DNA of 52,793 nt from Pseudomonadota bacterium (lineage in GTDB: Bacteria > Myxococcota_A > UBA796 > SXON01), in contig JAUXQH010000127.1 of assembly GCA_030685065.1 (NCBI GenBank), forward strand, positions 1 to 52,793, read 5' to 3'. Below the pieces are notes generated by a model. The model saw only the letters and a program-made list of their open reading frames with translations. It was not told the origin of the DNA and made no database searches. This document shows positions 33,708-42,097 of the stretch, in pieces. The position numbers and the translations under genes were made by a program. How positions within the stretch are numbered: position 1 is the first letter of the stretch; the number at the start of each line of letters is the position of its first letter.

Positions 33708-34571
33708 CTACGCCAACAACACCGCCGCGAAGAACACCAGCGACACATACCCGTTCAGATCAAAGAAAGCCTTGTCGATCCTGGAGAGATCACCCGGCCG
33801 GACCAGGGAGTGCTCGTACGCGAGCACGCCGCTGATGAGCGCCCAGCCCCCCCAGTAGGCCCAGCCGAGCGGGACGACGAACGGGAGCGCCGCCAACAAT
33901 CCAACGGTCACGACGTGCAACCCGCCGCTCACCCAGAGGGCGCCTACCTGCCCGAGAGCCACGGGGATCGAGCGGAGGCCCTGCCCGCGATCGAACGCCT
34001 CGTCCTGGAGCGAATAAAGGATGTCGAAGCCGGCCACCCAGGTCATCACCGCGGCCGCGAGCACCACCGCCGCCAGGGACACCGTGCCCGTAACGGCCAT
34101 CCACGCCGCCACCGGCGCGATGCCGAGCGCGGCGCCGAGCCAGAGGTGCACCAGGGCGGTGAAGCGCTTGGCGTAGGAATACCCACCGACCACGAGCAGC
34201 GCGACGGGCGAGAGCGCCCCACATGCCGGGTTCAGCGCGAACGACGTTGCCACGAAAAGCAGCCCGGCCGCCGCCGTGATGGCGGTCGCCGTGCGGACGC
34301 TCATCTGCCCACTCGGGATCTCGCGGATCGCCGTGCGCGGATTTCGCGCGTCGAACGTGCGGTCCACGATGCGGTTGACGCCCATGGCGAACGAGCGTGC
34401 GAGCACCATGCACACCACGATGAGCGCGATCGTGCTCCACGTGACCGGCGTCGATCGCGACGCGATGACCGCCGACGCGAGCGCGAACGGCATCGCGAAG
34501 ATGCTGTGGGAGAACTTGATCATTCGCCCGTAGACGACGATCGGGTGGGCCGCGTTCACACTGCCGGGCAT
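33708..34571 (-). CDS. mqnP: UbiA-type prenyltransferase of the futalosine menaquinone pathway
   Basis: 287 residues, about eight membrane helices. The two Asp-rich Mg/diphosphate-binding motifs are NRIVDRTFDARNPRTA and DILYSLQDEAFDRGQGLRS. UbiA enzymes attach the polyprenyl chain to an aromatic acceptor; in this operon the acceptor should be 1,4-dihydroxy-6-naphthoate, which makes it MqnP. The start ATG at 34571 lies inside the end of the upstream MqnX-like gene (16-bp overlap), which indicates coupled translation. The first motif carries NRIVDR followed by a second Asp, as in the HBA-type UbiA group. Confidence 0.87.
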   Translation of the reverse strand: MPGSVNAAHPIVVYGRMIKFSHSIFAMPFALASAVIASRSTPVTWSTIALIVVCMVLARSFAMGVNRIVDRTFDARNPRTAIREIPSGQMSVRTATAITAAAGLLFVATSFALNPACGALSPVALLVVGGYSYAKRFTALVHLWLGAALGIAPVAAWMAVTGTVSLAAVVLAAAVMTWVAGFDILYSLQDEAFDRGQGLRSIPVALGQVGALWVSGGLHVVTVGLLAALPFVVPLGWAYWGGWALISGVLAYEHSLVRPGDLSRIDKAFFDLNGYVSLVFFAAVLLA

Positions 34572-35713
34572 TCGAGCCACCTCCGCGGCCAGACCGTGCC
34601 GTCGAACAGGGCCCCGATCGGGTCCTCGTCGGGCACGTCGACCAGCAACAATCCGGGCGCCTGCCCGTTCACGAGCCGCCCGACGGGCAGATCGAGCGCA
34701 TCCGCGCCGCCCGCCGTCAGGGCGTGGAGCCAGACCTCGGGGGCGATCTGCTGAAAAGCGCGCCGGAGCACCGCCGCTTCCGCGAGCGGATCGAGGTCGG
34801 GTGTAGAGGCGAGCGAGTCCGTGCCGATGGCCAGGGGGATGCCCCGATCCAACATGCCGTGTACGTCCGGGAAGCGCCCGGTGATGTGTTGGTTCGACCG
34901 TACGCAGAGGCACACGCGCGCGCCCGCGATCAAGTCGAGATCGTCGCCGCGGGTGCACACGGCGTGCACCAGGAGCGCGCGGCGATCGAGCACGCCGAGG
35001 GACGAGAGGTACGCCGCCGGGGACAGGCCGGGGATGTCGAACGCGGACAGGTCGCGCCCCGCCCGCTCGAGGTACGGGCGCCACGCCCCCGTGCCGGACG
35101 CCAGCCACGCGGCCTCCTCCGGGTCCTCGTCGAAGTGGATGGACCACGGCCCCGGGAGCGACGCGGCGGCGCGGATCATGTTGGGGTGCGTGGAATGGGG
35201 CGCGTGGGGCGTGAGGCGCGCCGAGACGTCCGCCGGCACCGCCACACAATCGACGCCGAACACCTCGTGCCACACCCGCGCGGGCATCTTCGCCGCGGTG
35301 ATCGCGCCGCTCGACCGCCCGTTGTTGGTGATCTCTCCCAACGCGGCCGTGCCGGCGCGAATGGCCTGGTACACCCCGCGGCCGGCCTGCATCGCCGAGG
35401 GGGGCGGCCCCGCCCGGAACTGTCCCACCCAGTTGACGAAGCCCGCGTGCTTCGCCGTCGCGACGGGCCCGAGCTCGAGGTGGGTGTGCGCGTTGACGAA
35501 GCCCGGCACGAGCAGCCCGCGGCGGTCCTCGACCGGGAGGCCCGCCGGATCGCAGAGAAACCCGTGTTCATCGACACCGATCACCGGGGCGCGCACGAGG
35601 CCTTCCTCGGTCCACGCCCAGGCCGGACGATAGGCACGGGCGCCGTCCCGGACACGTGTACCGGGGGCGTTGCGGGGGGCGGCGCCCCCTGCCCCAAGCG
35701 CGCCGGGATCCAA
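34556..35713 (-). CDS. mqnX: Aminofutalosine deaminase-like amidohydrolase
   Basis: 385 residues from a TTG start two bases after the stop of the upstream gene; the start is not certain because no ATG or GTG lies in range. It is an amidohydrolase-superfamily barrel with metal ligands in FVNAHTHLEL, a substrate-side histidine region LTPHAPHSTHPNM, His in LLVHAVCT, and the Asp in AIGTDSLASTPDLD. Its position between mqnA/C and a UbiA gene makes it MqnX, which deaminates 6-amino-6-deoxyfutalosine to futalosine. A relative acting on another aminopurine cannot be ruled out by sequence alone. Confidence 0.8.
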   Translation of the reverse strand: MDPGALGAGGAAPRNAPGTRVRDGARAYRPAWAWTEEGLVRAPVIGVDEHGFLCDPAGLPVEDRRGLLVPGFVNAHTHLELGPVATAKHAGFVNWVGQFRAGPPPSAMQAGRGVYQAIRAGTAALGEITNNGRSSGAITAAKMPARVWHEVFGVDCVAVPADVSARLTPHAPHSTHPNMIRAAASLPGPWSIHFDEDPEEAAWLASGTGAWRPYLERAGRDLSAFDIPGLSPAAYLSSLGVLDRRALLVHAVCTRGDDLDLIAGARVCLCVRSNQHITGRFPDVHGMLDRGIPLAIGTDSLASTPDLDPLAEAAVLRRAFQQIAPEVWLHALTAGGADALDLPVGRLVNGQAPGLLLVDVPDEDPIGALFDGTVWPRRWLECPAV

Positions 35714-35715
35714 GA

Positions 35716-37620
35716 TTACACCGATGCCGACGGCGCGGTCACGATGCCGCGCACGTCGAGGTGGTCGTAGCGCATGTTGCGGCGCACGGGCACAAAACCG
35801 GCGGTGCGGATGTGGTGCTCCACGTCCGCGATGGTCATGCTCCACGTGCTGCCCGCGGCGCTGACCACGTTTTCTTCCAGCATCACGCTGCCGAAGTCGT
35901 TGCAGCCCATGTAGAGGGAGGCCTGCGCCACGCCCGGCCCCTGGGTGACCCAGCTCGCCTGGAGGTTGTCGAAGTTGTCCAACATCAGCCGCGCCGTCGC
36001 GTTGACACGCAAATAGTCGGCGGCCGTGTTCTGGGCGGGCGTGATGTACGTGTTGTCGGGCACGAACGTCCAGCAGATGAACGCGGTGAAGCCGTTGTAC
36101 TCGTCCTGCAGATCGCGCAGGCGCATGAGGTGTTCCACGCGATGCGCCGGCGTCTCTCCCATGCCGAACATCATCGTGGCGGAGGACCGCAGGCCGCGCT
36201 TGTGGGCCTGCCGCATGACCTCGAGCCACTCGTCGCTCGTGCACTTGAGCGGCGCGATGCGCTTGCGGACGCTGTCCACCAGGACCTCGGCGCCGCCGCC
36301 GGGAATGCTGTCCATGCCGGCCGCGATCAGTCGGTCGAGCGTCTGGTCCATCGTGAGCTTGGAGACGCTCATGATGTGGAACACCTCCTCCGGCGAGAGC
36401 GCATGCAACGCAACGCCCGGCCAGCCGGCCTTCATCCACCGGAACAGATCCTCGTAGTACTCGATCCCGAGGGCGAGGTTGAGCCCACCCTGGAGCAGCG
36501 TCTCGATGCCGCCGACCTTGACCAATTCGTCGAGCTTGCCCGCGATCTGATCCTTGGTCAGCGTGTACGCTTCCTTGTGGTTCTTGGGCCGGTAGAAGGC
36601 GCAGAACTTGCACGCGGTGACACACACGTTCGTGTAGTTGATGTTGCGGGAGATGATGTAGGTCACCTCCTTGCCCGGGTGCAACGTCGTCCGGCGCAAG
36701 TGCGCGGCGTTGCCGAGATCCTCGATGCGGGCCTCCGTCGCGAGGCGCACACCCTCGGCCTCGGTCAGGCGTTCGCCGTCGGCGCCCTTGGAGAGCAGGG
36801 TGTCCAGATCGACGCGGTGACGGGTGCGGGACGGCCCGTACAGCGACACGTCCTCGTGCTTGAAGAAGCCCGCCTGCTTGCCGAGCGCGGCGAAGCGGCG
36901 GAGCCCCATCAGCGCGCGATCGTCGAGCTGGTAGCGGATGTGCTCGGTGAGGTAGGTGCGGTCGGCCTCGGGGGCGTGCTCGCGCTCGGGAAGGCCCAGG
37001 GCGGCGGCCTCGCGCAGCCCCGCGATCGCGGCGGGATCGAGGTCCGCGCGCCCCGCCCAGACGGCGAACACGAACGGCAGCCCGGTCCAGTCCTTCCACA
37101 CCCGGCCCAGATCGATCCGGGTCACCAGGCGATCCGGGAGGTTGCGCGCGGCGTCCCCGATGACGACGGCGCCGGTCTTTCCCTGGGCGTGGAAGGCGCC
37201 GGTGCCGGCGTCCACGGGGTAGACGTTGAGCGCGGCCGTGCCCAGCTTCGCCGCGAGCGGGCCGCGGAGCAGGATCTGCGCGAGCACGACGGACGTGCGG
37301 CTCTCTCCGTCGAGCGCGACCGAGTCCCACTCCTCGATGGGCGTCTCGCCGACCAGCAGCACGCTCGCGACGTCCCCGTCGCAGCCGATCGCGTAGCCGG
37401 GCACGACCCGGTAGTCGCCGCCCTCGGAGAACATGCTCGCCACGGGGATCAGCCCCACGTCGGCCTCGCCGTTCTTCAGCTTGCGGGCGGCCTCGGACGG
37501 CACCGACCCGATCACGTCGAAGCGCGCGGGGTCGAGGTGGCGGGTCAGGGGCCAGGCGTTGGTGTACCCGACACACGCGACGCGGGTGCGGGGGGCCTGG
37601 GGGATGTCTGTGCGGCTCAT
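35716..37620 (-). CDS. mqnA/mqnC: MqnA-MqnC fusion: chorismate dehydratase and cyclic dehypoxanthinyl futalosine synthase
   Basis: 634 residues, two enzymes in one chain. Residues 13 to about 265 are MqnA-like (VACVGYTNAWPLTRHLD, ADVGLIPVASM, GDAARNL), a periplasmic-binding-fold enzyme that dehydrates chorismate. Residues about 270-634 are MqnC, a radical SAM enzyme: the cluster cysteines are C333, C337 and C340 in CVTACKFCAFYRPK, with SIPGGGAEVLVD and the ending WSMTIADVEHHIR. There is no stop or frameshift at the join, which is near YGPSRTRHRVDLD. The two normally work at different steps of the futalosine pathway. It abuts mqnE with no gap. Confidence 0.92.
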   Translation of the reverse strand: MSRTDIPQAPRTRVACVGYTNAWPLTRHLDPARFDVIGSVPSEAARKLKNGEADVGLIPVASMFSEGGDYRVVPGYAIGCDGDVASVLLVGETPIEEWDSVALDGESRTSVVLAQILLRGPLAAKLGTAALNVYPVDAGTGAFHAQGKTGAVVIGDAARNLPDRLVTRIDLGRVWKDWTGLPFVFAVWAGRADLDPAAIAGLREAAALGLPEREHAPEADRTYLTEHIRYQLDDRALMGLRRFAALGKQAGFFKHEDVSLYGPSRTRHRVDLDTLLSKGADGERLTEAEGVRLATEARIEDLGNAAHLRRTTLHPGKEVTYIISRNINYTNVCVTACKFCAFYRPKNHKEAYTLTKDQIAGKLDELVKVGGIETLLQGGLNLALGIEYYEDLFRWMKAGWPGVALHALSPEEVFHIMSVSKLTMDQTLDRLIAAGMDSIPGGGAEVLVDSVRKRIAPLKCTSDEWLEVMRQAHKRGLRSSATMMFGMGETPAHRVEHLMRLRDLQDEYNGFTAFICWTFVPDNTYITPAQNTAADYLRVNATARLMLDNFDNLQASWVTQGPGVAQASLYMGCNDFGSVMLEENVVSAAGSTWSMTIADVEHHIRTAGFVPVRRNMRYDHLDVRGIVTAPSASV

Positions 37621-38739
37621 CTAGGCCTCCGCGACGATGTGGTAGAGGGTGTCGCGCTCGACGGGCACCCGCCCGGCGTCACGGATGAGCTGCACCAATT
37701 CGGCGCGGGTCAGCTCTTGCGGGGTCTTGGCGCCCGCCATGTGGTAGATGCGCTCCTCGCGCACGGTGCCATCGAGATCGTCCACGCCGAACGCCAGGGA
37801 CACCTGCGCCAGCTTGATCCCGAGCATGATCCAGTAGGCCTTGATGTGGTCCATGTTGTCGAGCATGAGGCGCGACACGGCCATGGTGCGCAGCGCGTCG
37901 TAGCCGGTGGGCTCGGGCAGGCGGCGCAAGCGGTTGTTCTCGTTGTGGAACCGCAGCGGGATGAAGGTCTGGAACCCCCCCGTCTCGTCTTGGAGCCCGC
38001 GCAGCCGCACCAGGTGGTCGACCCGCTCCTCGAGCGTCTCGATGCTGCCGAAGAGCATCGTACAGTTGGTTCGCAGGCCGAGCCGGTGCGCCACGCGGTG
38101 CACCTCCAACCAACCGTCGCCGTCGACCTTGTCGTGGCACAACTTCTTGCGCGCACGGGGGTGGAAGATCTCCGCCCCGCCTCCCGGGAGCGAGCCGAGG
38201 CCGGCCTCGACCAGCTCGGTGAGCACCTGCTCGTAGGACTTCCCGAACTTCTCCGCGAAGTAGTGGATCTCGACCGCGGTGAACCCCTTGATGTGCAGGT
38301 CGGGCCGCTCGGCCTTGATGCCACGCAAAAGATCCGTGTAGTACTCCCACGGCAGGTCCGGGTTGAGCCCGTTGACGATGTGGACCTCGGTGATGAACTC
38401 CTCGCGGAGCGCGGTCACCCGCCCGATCGCCTGCTCCAGGGACATCGTGTAGGACTCGGGGTCACCCGTCTTGAGCCGCGCGAAGCTGCAGAAGATGCAG
38501 CTCGCCTCGCACACGTTCGTCGCGTTGACGTGCAGGTTGCGGTTGAAGTAGGTCAGGTCGCCGAAGCGCTGCTCGCGCACCCGGTTGGCCAGGGCGCCCA
38601 CGGCCGCGACCTCGGGGGTGTTGAACAGCTGCACGCCGTCGTCGAAGGTCAGGCGTACGCCCGCCTCGAGCTTCTCGCGGATGGGGCCGAGGCCCGCGGC
38701 GTCGATCGCGCGGCGGGTGGTAGAGCCGAGTTCAATCAT
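37621..38739 (-). CDS. mqnE: Aminofutalosine synthase
   Basis: 372 residues. MqnE joins the MqnA product to SAM-derived adenosyl, the first radical SAM step of the futalosine pathway. The cluster cysteines are in NVCEASCIFCSFARL (C77, C81, C84 from this start). Other family stretches are HIVNGLNPDLPWEYY, SLPGGGAEIFHPRARK and LRTNCTMLFGSIET. The start at 38739 is preferred over 38745 because GAGG lies six bases before it. It overlaps the UbiX-like gene by eight bases and is followed directly by the MqnA-MqnC gene. Confidence 0.93.
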   Translation of the reverse strand: MIELGSTTRRAIDAAGLGPIREKLEAGVRLTFDDGVQLFNTPEVAAVGALANRVREQRFGDLTYFNRNLHVNATNVCEASCIFCSFARLKTGDPESYTMSLEQAIGRVTALREEFITEVHIVNGLNPDLPWEYYTDLLRGIKAERPDLHIKGFTAVEIHYFAEKFGKSYEQVLTELVEAGLGSLPGGGAEIFHPRARKKLCHDKVDGDGWLEVHRVAHRLGLRTNCTMLFGSIETLEERVDHLVRLRGLQDETGGFQTFIPLRFHNENNRLRRLPEPTGYDALRTMAVSRLMLDNMDHIKAYWIMLGIKLAQVSLAFGVDDLDGTVREERIYHMAGAKTPQELTRAELVQLIRDAGRVPVERDTLYHIVAEA

Positions 38740-39337
38740 CCCCATCCTCGTTTTTTCTGGAGGGCTCGTTTGGTTCTGTGAGCCCGGTCCAGCGGCGGAC
38801 CAGCTCGTTCGCGATGCCGACGCGGTCGAAGGCGCGCGCGACGACGGTGTCGAGCAGCGCCTCGATGGTCTTCGGGCGGCTGTAGAAGGAAGGCGCGGCG
38901 GGCATCACGATGCCCCCCGCCATCGTCACCGCCTCCATGTTGCGGAGGTGGATCAGCGAGAAAGGCGTCTCGCGCAGGACCAGCACGAGCGGCCGGCGCT
39001 CCTTGAGCATCACGTCCGCGGCGCGGCCGAGCAGATCGGCGCTGATGCCGTGCGCGATGCGCGCCATGGCCCCGGCCGAGCACGGGATCACCAGCATGGC
39101 GTCGTATTGGGAGGAGCCCGAGGCGAAGGGCGCGGTCATGTCACCGGCGGGCCAGATTCGCAGGCCGAGGTCGGCGGGGTTGGTGCCGATCTCGTGCTGC
39201 CAGACGACGCGGGCGGTCTTGGTGAACACCACGTCGGTCTCGATGCCGGCCGCGCGGCCGGGGCCGGCTAGAAAACTCATGGCTCTCTGGGCATAGGGCG
39301 CGCCCGAGGCTCCGCTTATGCCGAGGATGAGCTTCAT
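38732..39337 (-). CDS. ubiX: UbiX-like flavin prenyltransferase
   Basis: 201 residues. It begins MKLILGISGASGAPYAQR, the flavin-binding start of UbiX/Pad1. Other typical parts are VIPCSAGAMARIAHGIS, RRPLVLVLRETPFSLIHL and AAPSFYSRPKT. UbiX makes prenylated FMN for UbiD-type decarboxylases; in futalosine operons this copy (sometimes called MqnM) serves the decarboxylase acting late in menaquinone synthesis. No UbiD-like gene is present in this window, so its client is elsewhere. It lies in the middle of the operon with a short gap of 11 bp to the methyltransferase gene. Confidence 0.9.
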   Translation of the reverse strand: MKLILGISGASGAPYAQRAMSFLAGPGRAAGIETDVVFTKTARVVWQHEIGTNPADLGLRIWPAGDMTAPFASGSSQYDAMLVIPCSAGAMARIAHGISADLLGRAADVMLKERRPLVLVLRETPFSLIHLRNMEAVTMAGGIVMPAAPSFYSRPKTIEALLDTVVARAFDRVGIANELVRRWTGLTEPNEPSRKNEDGDD

Positions 39338-39348
39338 GGGCGCCCCGA

Positions 39349-40089
39349 TCACCCCTCCACCCGCGCGACCACCAGCGATGCCACCGGCGGAAACAGCTCG
39401 CGGCCCGTGACCCGCGCGAAGCCCGCGGCAGTGCAGGCGCCCTCGAAGCCCTCGCGGTCGTACCAGGCGGCCATGGAGCCGGCGAGGTAGCGGTAGGCCG
39501 AGGCATCCCCCGTGACGAGCCCCCCGACGATCGGCAGTACGACGCGGTTGTAGGTGCCCGCGAAGAACCGCTGCGCGAGCGTGGTCGGGCGGAAGAAGTC
39601 GACCACGACCAGGACGCCGCCGGGGCGGAGGACGCGGCGGGCCTCCGCCAGCGCGCGCTCGGGCTCGGGGACGTTGCGGATGCCGAAGCCGATGACGACG
39701 GCGTCGAAGCTCGCGCCCGCGAGGGGGAGCTCCCGGGCGTCCGCGCACACGGTGCGGACGTTGGCGCCGGCGGGGATCTTGGCCATGCCCGCTTCGAGCA
39801 TGGGCGCGCAGAAGTCGAGGGCGACGATGCTCTTCGCGGTGGGGGCGAGGGCGGCCGTGAAGTCCATCGTGCCGGCGCAGAGGTCGAGGATGTCGCCCCG
39901 CGCGCGGTCGCCCAGGGCGCGGATGGCGATCCGTCGCCACGCGCGGTCGATTCCCATCGACATGAACTTGTTGGCGCGGTCGTATCCGGGGGCGATCCGG
40001 GCAAACATGTCGCGGACGGCGGGGGCGCGGTTCGGATCGCCCGGAACCGGACCGTCCGCCCCATCCCCCGCGAGCAGCTCACCGCTCAC
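39349..40089 (-). CDS. menG: Demethylmenaquinone methyltransferase (UbiE/MenG type)
   Basis: 246 residues from GTG 40089, which overlaps the stop of the upstream gene as GTGA. UbiE/MenG hallmarks are MFARIAPGYDRANKFMSMG, ILDLCAGTMDF (SAM loop), GFGIRNVPEPERALAEARRV and GGVLVVVDFF. It performs the final C-methylation of the menaquinone ring. Its place beside the polyprenyl synthase and futalosine genes supports menaquinone over ubiquinone. It is cytosolic, at the membrane surface. The first 20 residues are extra compared with short MenG proteins. Confidence 0.92.
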   Translation of the reverse strand: MSGELLAGDGADGPVPGDPNRAPAVRDMFARIAPGYDRANKFMSMGIDRAWRRIAIRALGDRARGDILDLCAGTMDFTAALAPTAKSIVALDFCAPMLEAGMAKIPAGANVRTVCADARELPLAGASFDAVVIGFGIRNVPEPERALAEARRVLRPGGVLVVVDFFRPTTLAQRFFAGTYNRVVLPIVGGLVTGDASAYRYLAGSMAAWYDREGFEGACTAAGFARVTGRELFPPVASLVVARVEG

Positions 40090-41117
40090 GACGACCGCTC
40101 CACGAGGTAGCGACCGAGCACGGCGAGCGCGTCGCGATGGATGCTGGGGGGGAGCGCATCGAGCGCCGCGACGGCCTCGTCCACCCGCCGACGGGCCTCG
40201 GCCTGGGCGGCCTCGAGCGCGCCGGAGCCGCGCACGAGCACGAGCAGCGCGGCGACATCGTCCGTGTGGAGGCGCGCCCGCAGGTCGGGAACGCGCTCCA
40301 TCGCGAGGAGCAGCGGGAGGGTCAGCTTCTTCTCGCGCAGGTCCTGACCGGCGGGCTTGCCGGTGCCGGTGGCGTAGTCGAGCACGTCGTCCGTGATCTG
40401 GAAGGCGACGCCCACTCCGCGGCCGAACGACGCGAGGGCGGCGGCGGCGACGCTGTCTCCGGCGGCGAGGGCCGCGGCGGCGGCGCACCACGCGATGAGC
40501 GCCGCGCTCTTCTTGTCGATCATGTCGAGGTACTGGGCGAGCGTGGTGTCGAGGTTGCCGGCGCGCTGGAGCTGGAGCACCTCCCCCTCGGCCATGTTCG
40601 TGACGGCCTCGGCGAGCGCGGTGACGGTGGCGTGGCCGCCGTCCGTCGCGGCGAGCAGCACGGCGCGCGCCAGGCAGAAGTCCCCGGTGAGGATGACCGC
40701 CGCGTTGCCGTACACCCGCTGCGCGGCGGGCAGGCCGCGGCGGATCGCGCCGTCATCCACCACGTCGTCGTGGAGGAGCGAGCCGAGGTGGATGAGCTCG
40801 CCCGCGCACATCAGCCCGTCGATGCGGCCGGCGTAGCCCACCGCCCCCGCGCCCAGCGCGGTGAGCAGCGGCCGCAAGCGCTTGCCGCCCGCGCCCGCGA
40901 GGTAGGCGCCGATCGCCTCGACGACGTCGACCTCGGAGGCAACGAGCTCGCGCAGCCGGGCCTCCGCGGCGCCGAGCGCCGGCGCGGCGAGGGCGAACAC
41001 GTCCGCGGGGGTCTCGATCCACGTGAGGGGGGCCCCGCCGTGGACGCCGACAGGGTGGAGCCGGCGCACGACGTGTGCAGGATCGACGGACGGAAGGTGC
41101 CGGGCCGCAGGTTCCAT
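40086..41117 (-). CDS. Polyprenyl diphosphate synthase (trans, long-chain)
   Basis: 343 residues, first gene of the operon. The two Asp-rich motifs are LGSLLHDDVVDDGAIRRG (FARM) and QITDDVLDYATG (SARM), with GAGGKRLRPLL before and DLREKKLTLPLLLAM after them. It makes the isoprenoid tail for menaquinone (heptaprenyl to octaprenyl by family; length not readable here). ATG 41117 has GGGAGGA three bases upstream. About 30 N-terminal residues are not conserved. The promoter lies in the AT-rich gap shared with the GbsR-like gene. Confidence 0.92.
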   Translation of the reverse strand: MEPAARHLPSVDPAHVVRRLHPVGVHGGAPLTWIETPADVFALAAPALGAAEARLRELVASEVDVVEAIGAYLAGAGGKRLRPLLTALGAGAVGYAGRIDGLMCAGELIHLGSLLHDDVVDDGAIRRGLPAAQRVYGNAAVILTGDFCLARAVLLAATDGGHATVTALAEAVTNMAEGEVLQLQRAGNLDTTLAQYLDMIDKKSAALIAWCAAAAALAAGDSVAAAALASFGRGVGVAFQITDDVLDYATGTGKPAGQDLREKKLTLPLLLAMERVPDLRARLHTDDVAALLVLVRGSGALEAAQAEARRRVDEAVAALDALPPSIHRDALAVLGRYLVERSS

Positions 41118-41184
41118 CAGTCCTCCCGTCGACGCTTCATGTATTTCAATGTTAACTGAACTCTGTGAAACAGGCGAGTAGATC
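41118..41184. promoter_or_regulatory. AT-rich divergent promoter with candidate GbsR/MarR operator
   Basis: This 67-bp gap separates the menaquinone operon from the GbsR-type gene. It contains TTCA-ATGTTAAC-TGAA (41145-41160): inverted TTCA/TGAA arms around a central GTTAAC palindrome, in one of the most AT-rich spots of the window. On the minus strand TTCACA and AAATAC, 17 bases apart, could be the -35 and -10 of the operon, with the inverted repeat between them. Binding by the adjacent regulator is inferred. Confidence 0.4.
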
Positions 41185-41766
41185 ATGACCAGCGAGGTCG
41201 ACGCGGCGGAGGTCGACGCAGCGAGGGAGCGCGCGATCGGAACCGTCGCCGACGCGGTGGGCGAGCTGATGCGTTTCTGGAACTTCAAGCCTTCGCTCGG
41301 GCGGATCTGGGCGGTCCTCTACCTGTCGCCCGGTCCTCTCGACGCCGAGGAGATCGAGGCGCGGAGCGGGCTTAGCACGGGGAACGTGAGCATGTCGCTG
41401 CAGGAGCTCCTGCAGTGGGGCGTCGTGAAGCGGGTGCCGTCCGGCCTCCAACCGGGGTCCACGAGTCGCCGCCGCCTCTTCGTCGCGGAGACCGACATGT
41501 GGGCGATGGTCGCCCGAGTTTTTCGCGAGCGCGAGCTCCGGCTGGTCGAGCGCACGATCGAGCAGCTGGAGGAGGCGGTCACCCTCCTCGACGGCGTCGG
41601 CCGCGGAAAGGACCCGACCGCCATGCACCAGAGCCGATTCGTCGTCACCCGCGTGCGCAATCTACTCGAGCTCGCCCGGACGGGCCGCCGCCTGCTGGAG
41701 GGCCTCTCCCGCACCGGAAGCGTCGACTTCACCGCGATTCGCGACGTGTTGCGGGCACGTTCGTGA
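41185..41766 (+). CDS. GbsR/MarR-family transcriptional regulator
   Basis: 193 residues. It matches the GbsR group: RFWNFKPSLGRIWAVLYLSP leads into a winged helix-turn-helix (EIEARSGLSTGNVSMSLQEL, WGVVKRV, SRRRLF), followed by long helices for dimerisation. GbsR proteins are one-component repressors; the inducer of this one is unknown. It is divergent from the menaquinone operon across a 67-bp AT-rich gap, which suggests it controls that operon or itself. Its stop overlaps the next gene's GTG (GTGA). Confidence 0.85.
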   Translation: MTSEVDAAEVDAARERAIGTVADAVGELMRFWNFKPSLGRIWAVLYLSPGPLDAEEIEARSGLSTGNVSMSLQELLQWGVVKRVPSGLQPGSTSRRRLFVAETDMWAMVARVFRERELRLVERTIEQLEEAVTLLDGVGRGKDPTAMHQSRFVVTRVRNLLELARTGRRLLEGLSRTGSVDFTAIRDVLRARS

Positions 41767-42047
41767 CGCCGCCGAAGGGCGCGCCGCCCTCCCCCGGCGC
41801 GCCGCCCCCCGTCGGGACCCAACCGCTCTTCGCGGCGGCCGATCCGGACGCCACGCCCGCCCAGCGCATCGCCGCGGTGCATGCCTTCACCCGCCGGTGC
41901 CGCGCGTGGGCAGTGGACGCCATCGCGCGGAGACGTGAAGAGGGACGCGCCGCGGACGACTGGGAACTGTACCTCCGTTTCACCGAGCACACGCTCGAAG
42001 AACTGGAGAACGGGACCCTCGATCACTGGTTCGTCGAGAACCCTTGA
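41763..42047 (+). CDS. Small protein coupled to the GbsR-like gene, unknown
   Basis: 94 residues from GTG 41763, which overlaps the regulator's stop by four bases. The first 25 residues are Pro/Gly-rich; the rest is predicted helical and acidic (TPAQRIAAVHAFTRRCRAW, LYLRFTEHTLEELE, ending DHWFVENP). There is one cysteine. No family is recognised. The coupling suggests it acts with the regulator, perhaps as an accessory protein, but nothing in the sequence proves it. Confidence 0.6.
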   Translation: MTPPKGAPPSPGAPPPVGTQPLFAAADPDATPAQRIAAVHAFTRRCRAWAVDAIARRREEGRAADDWELYLRFTEHTLEELENGTLDHWFVENP

Positions 42048-42097
42048 CGCCGGGGCGTTTGATCGGCGAATGCGATACCTTGAGAACGAGGGAGACC

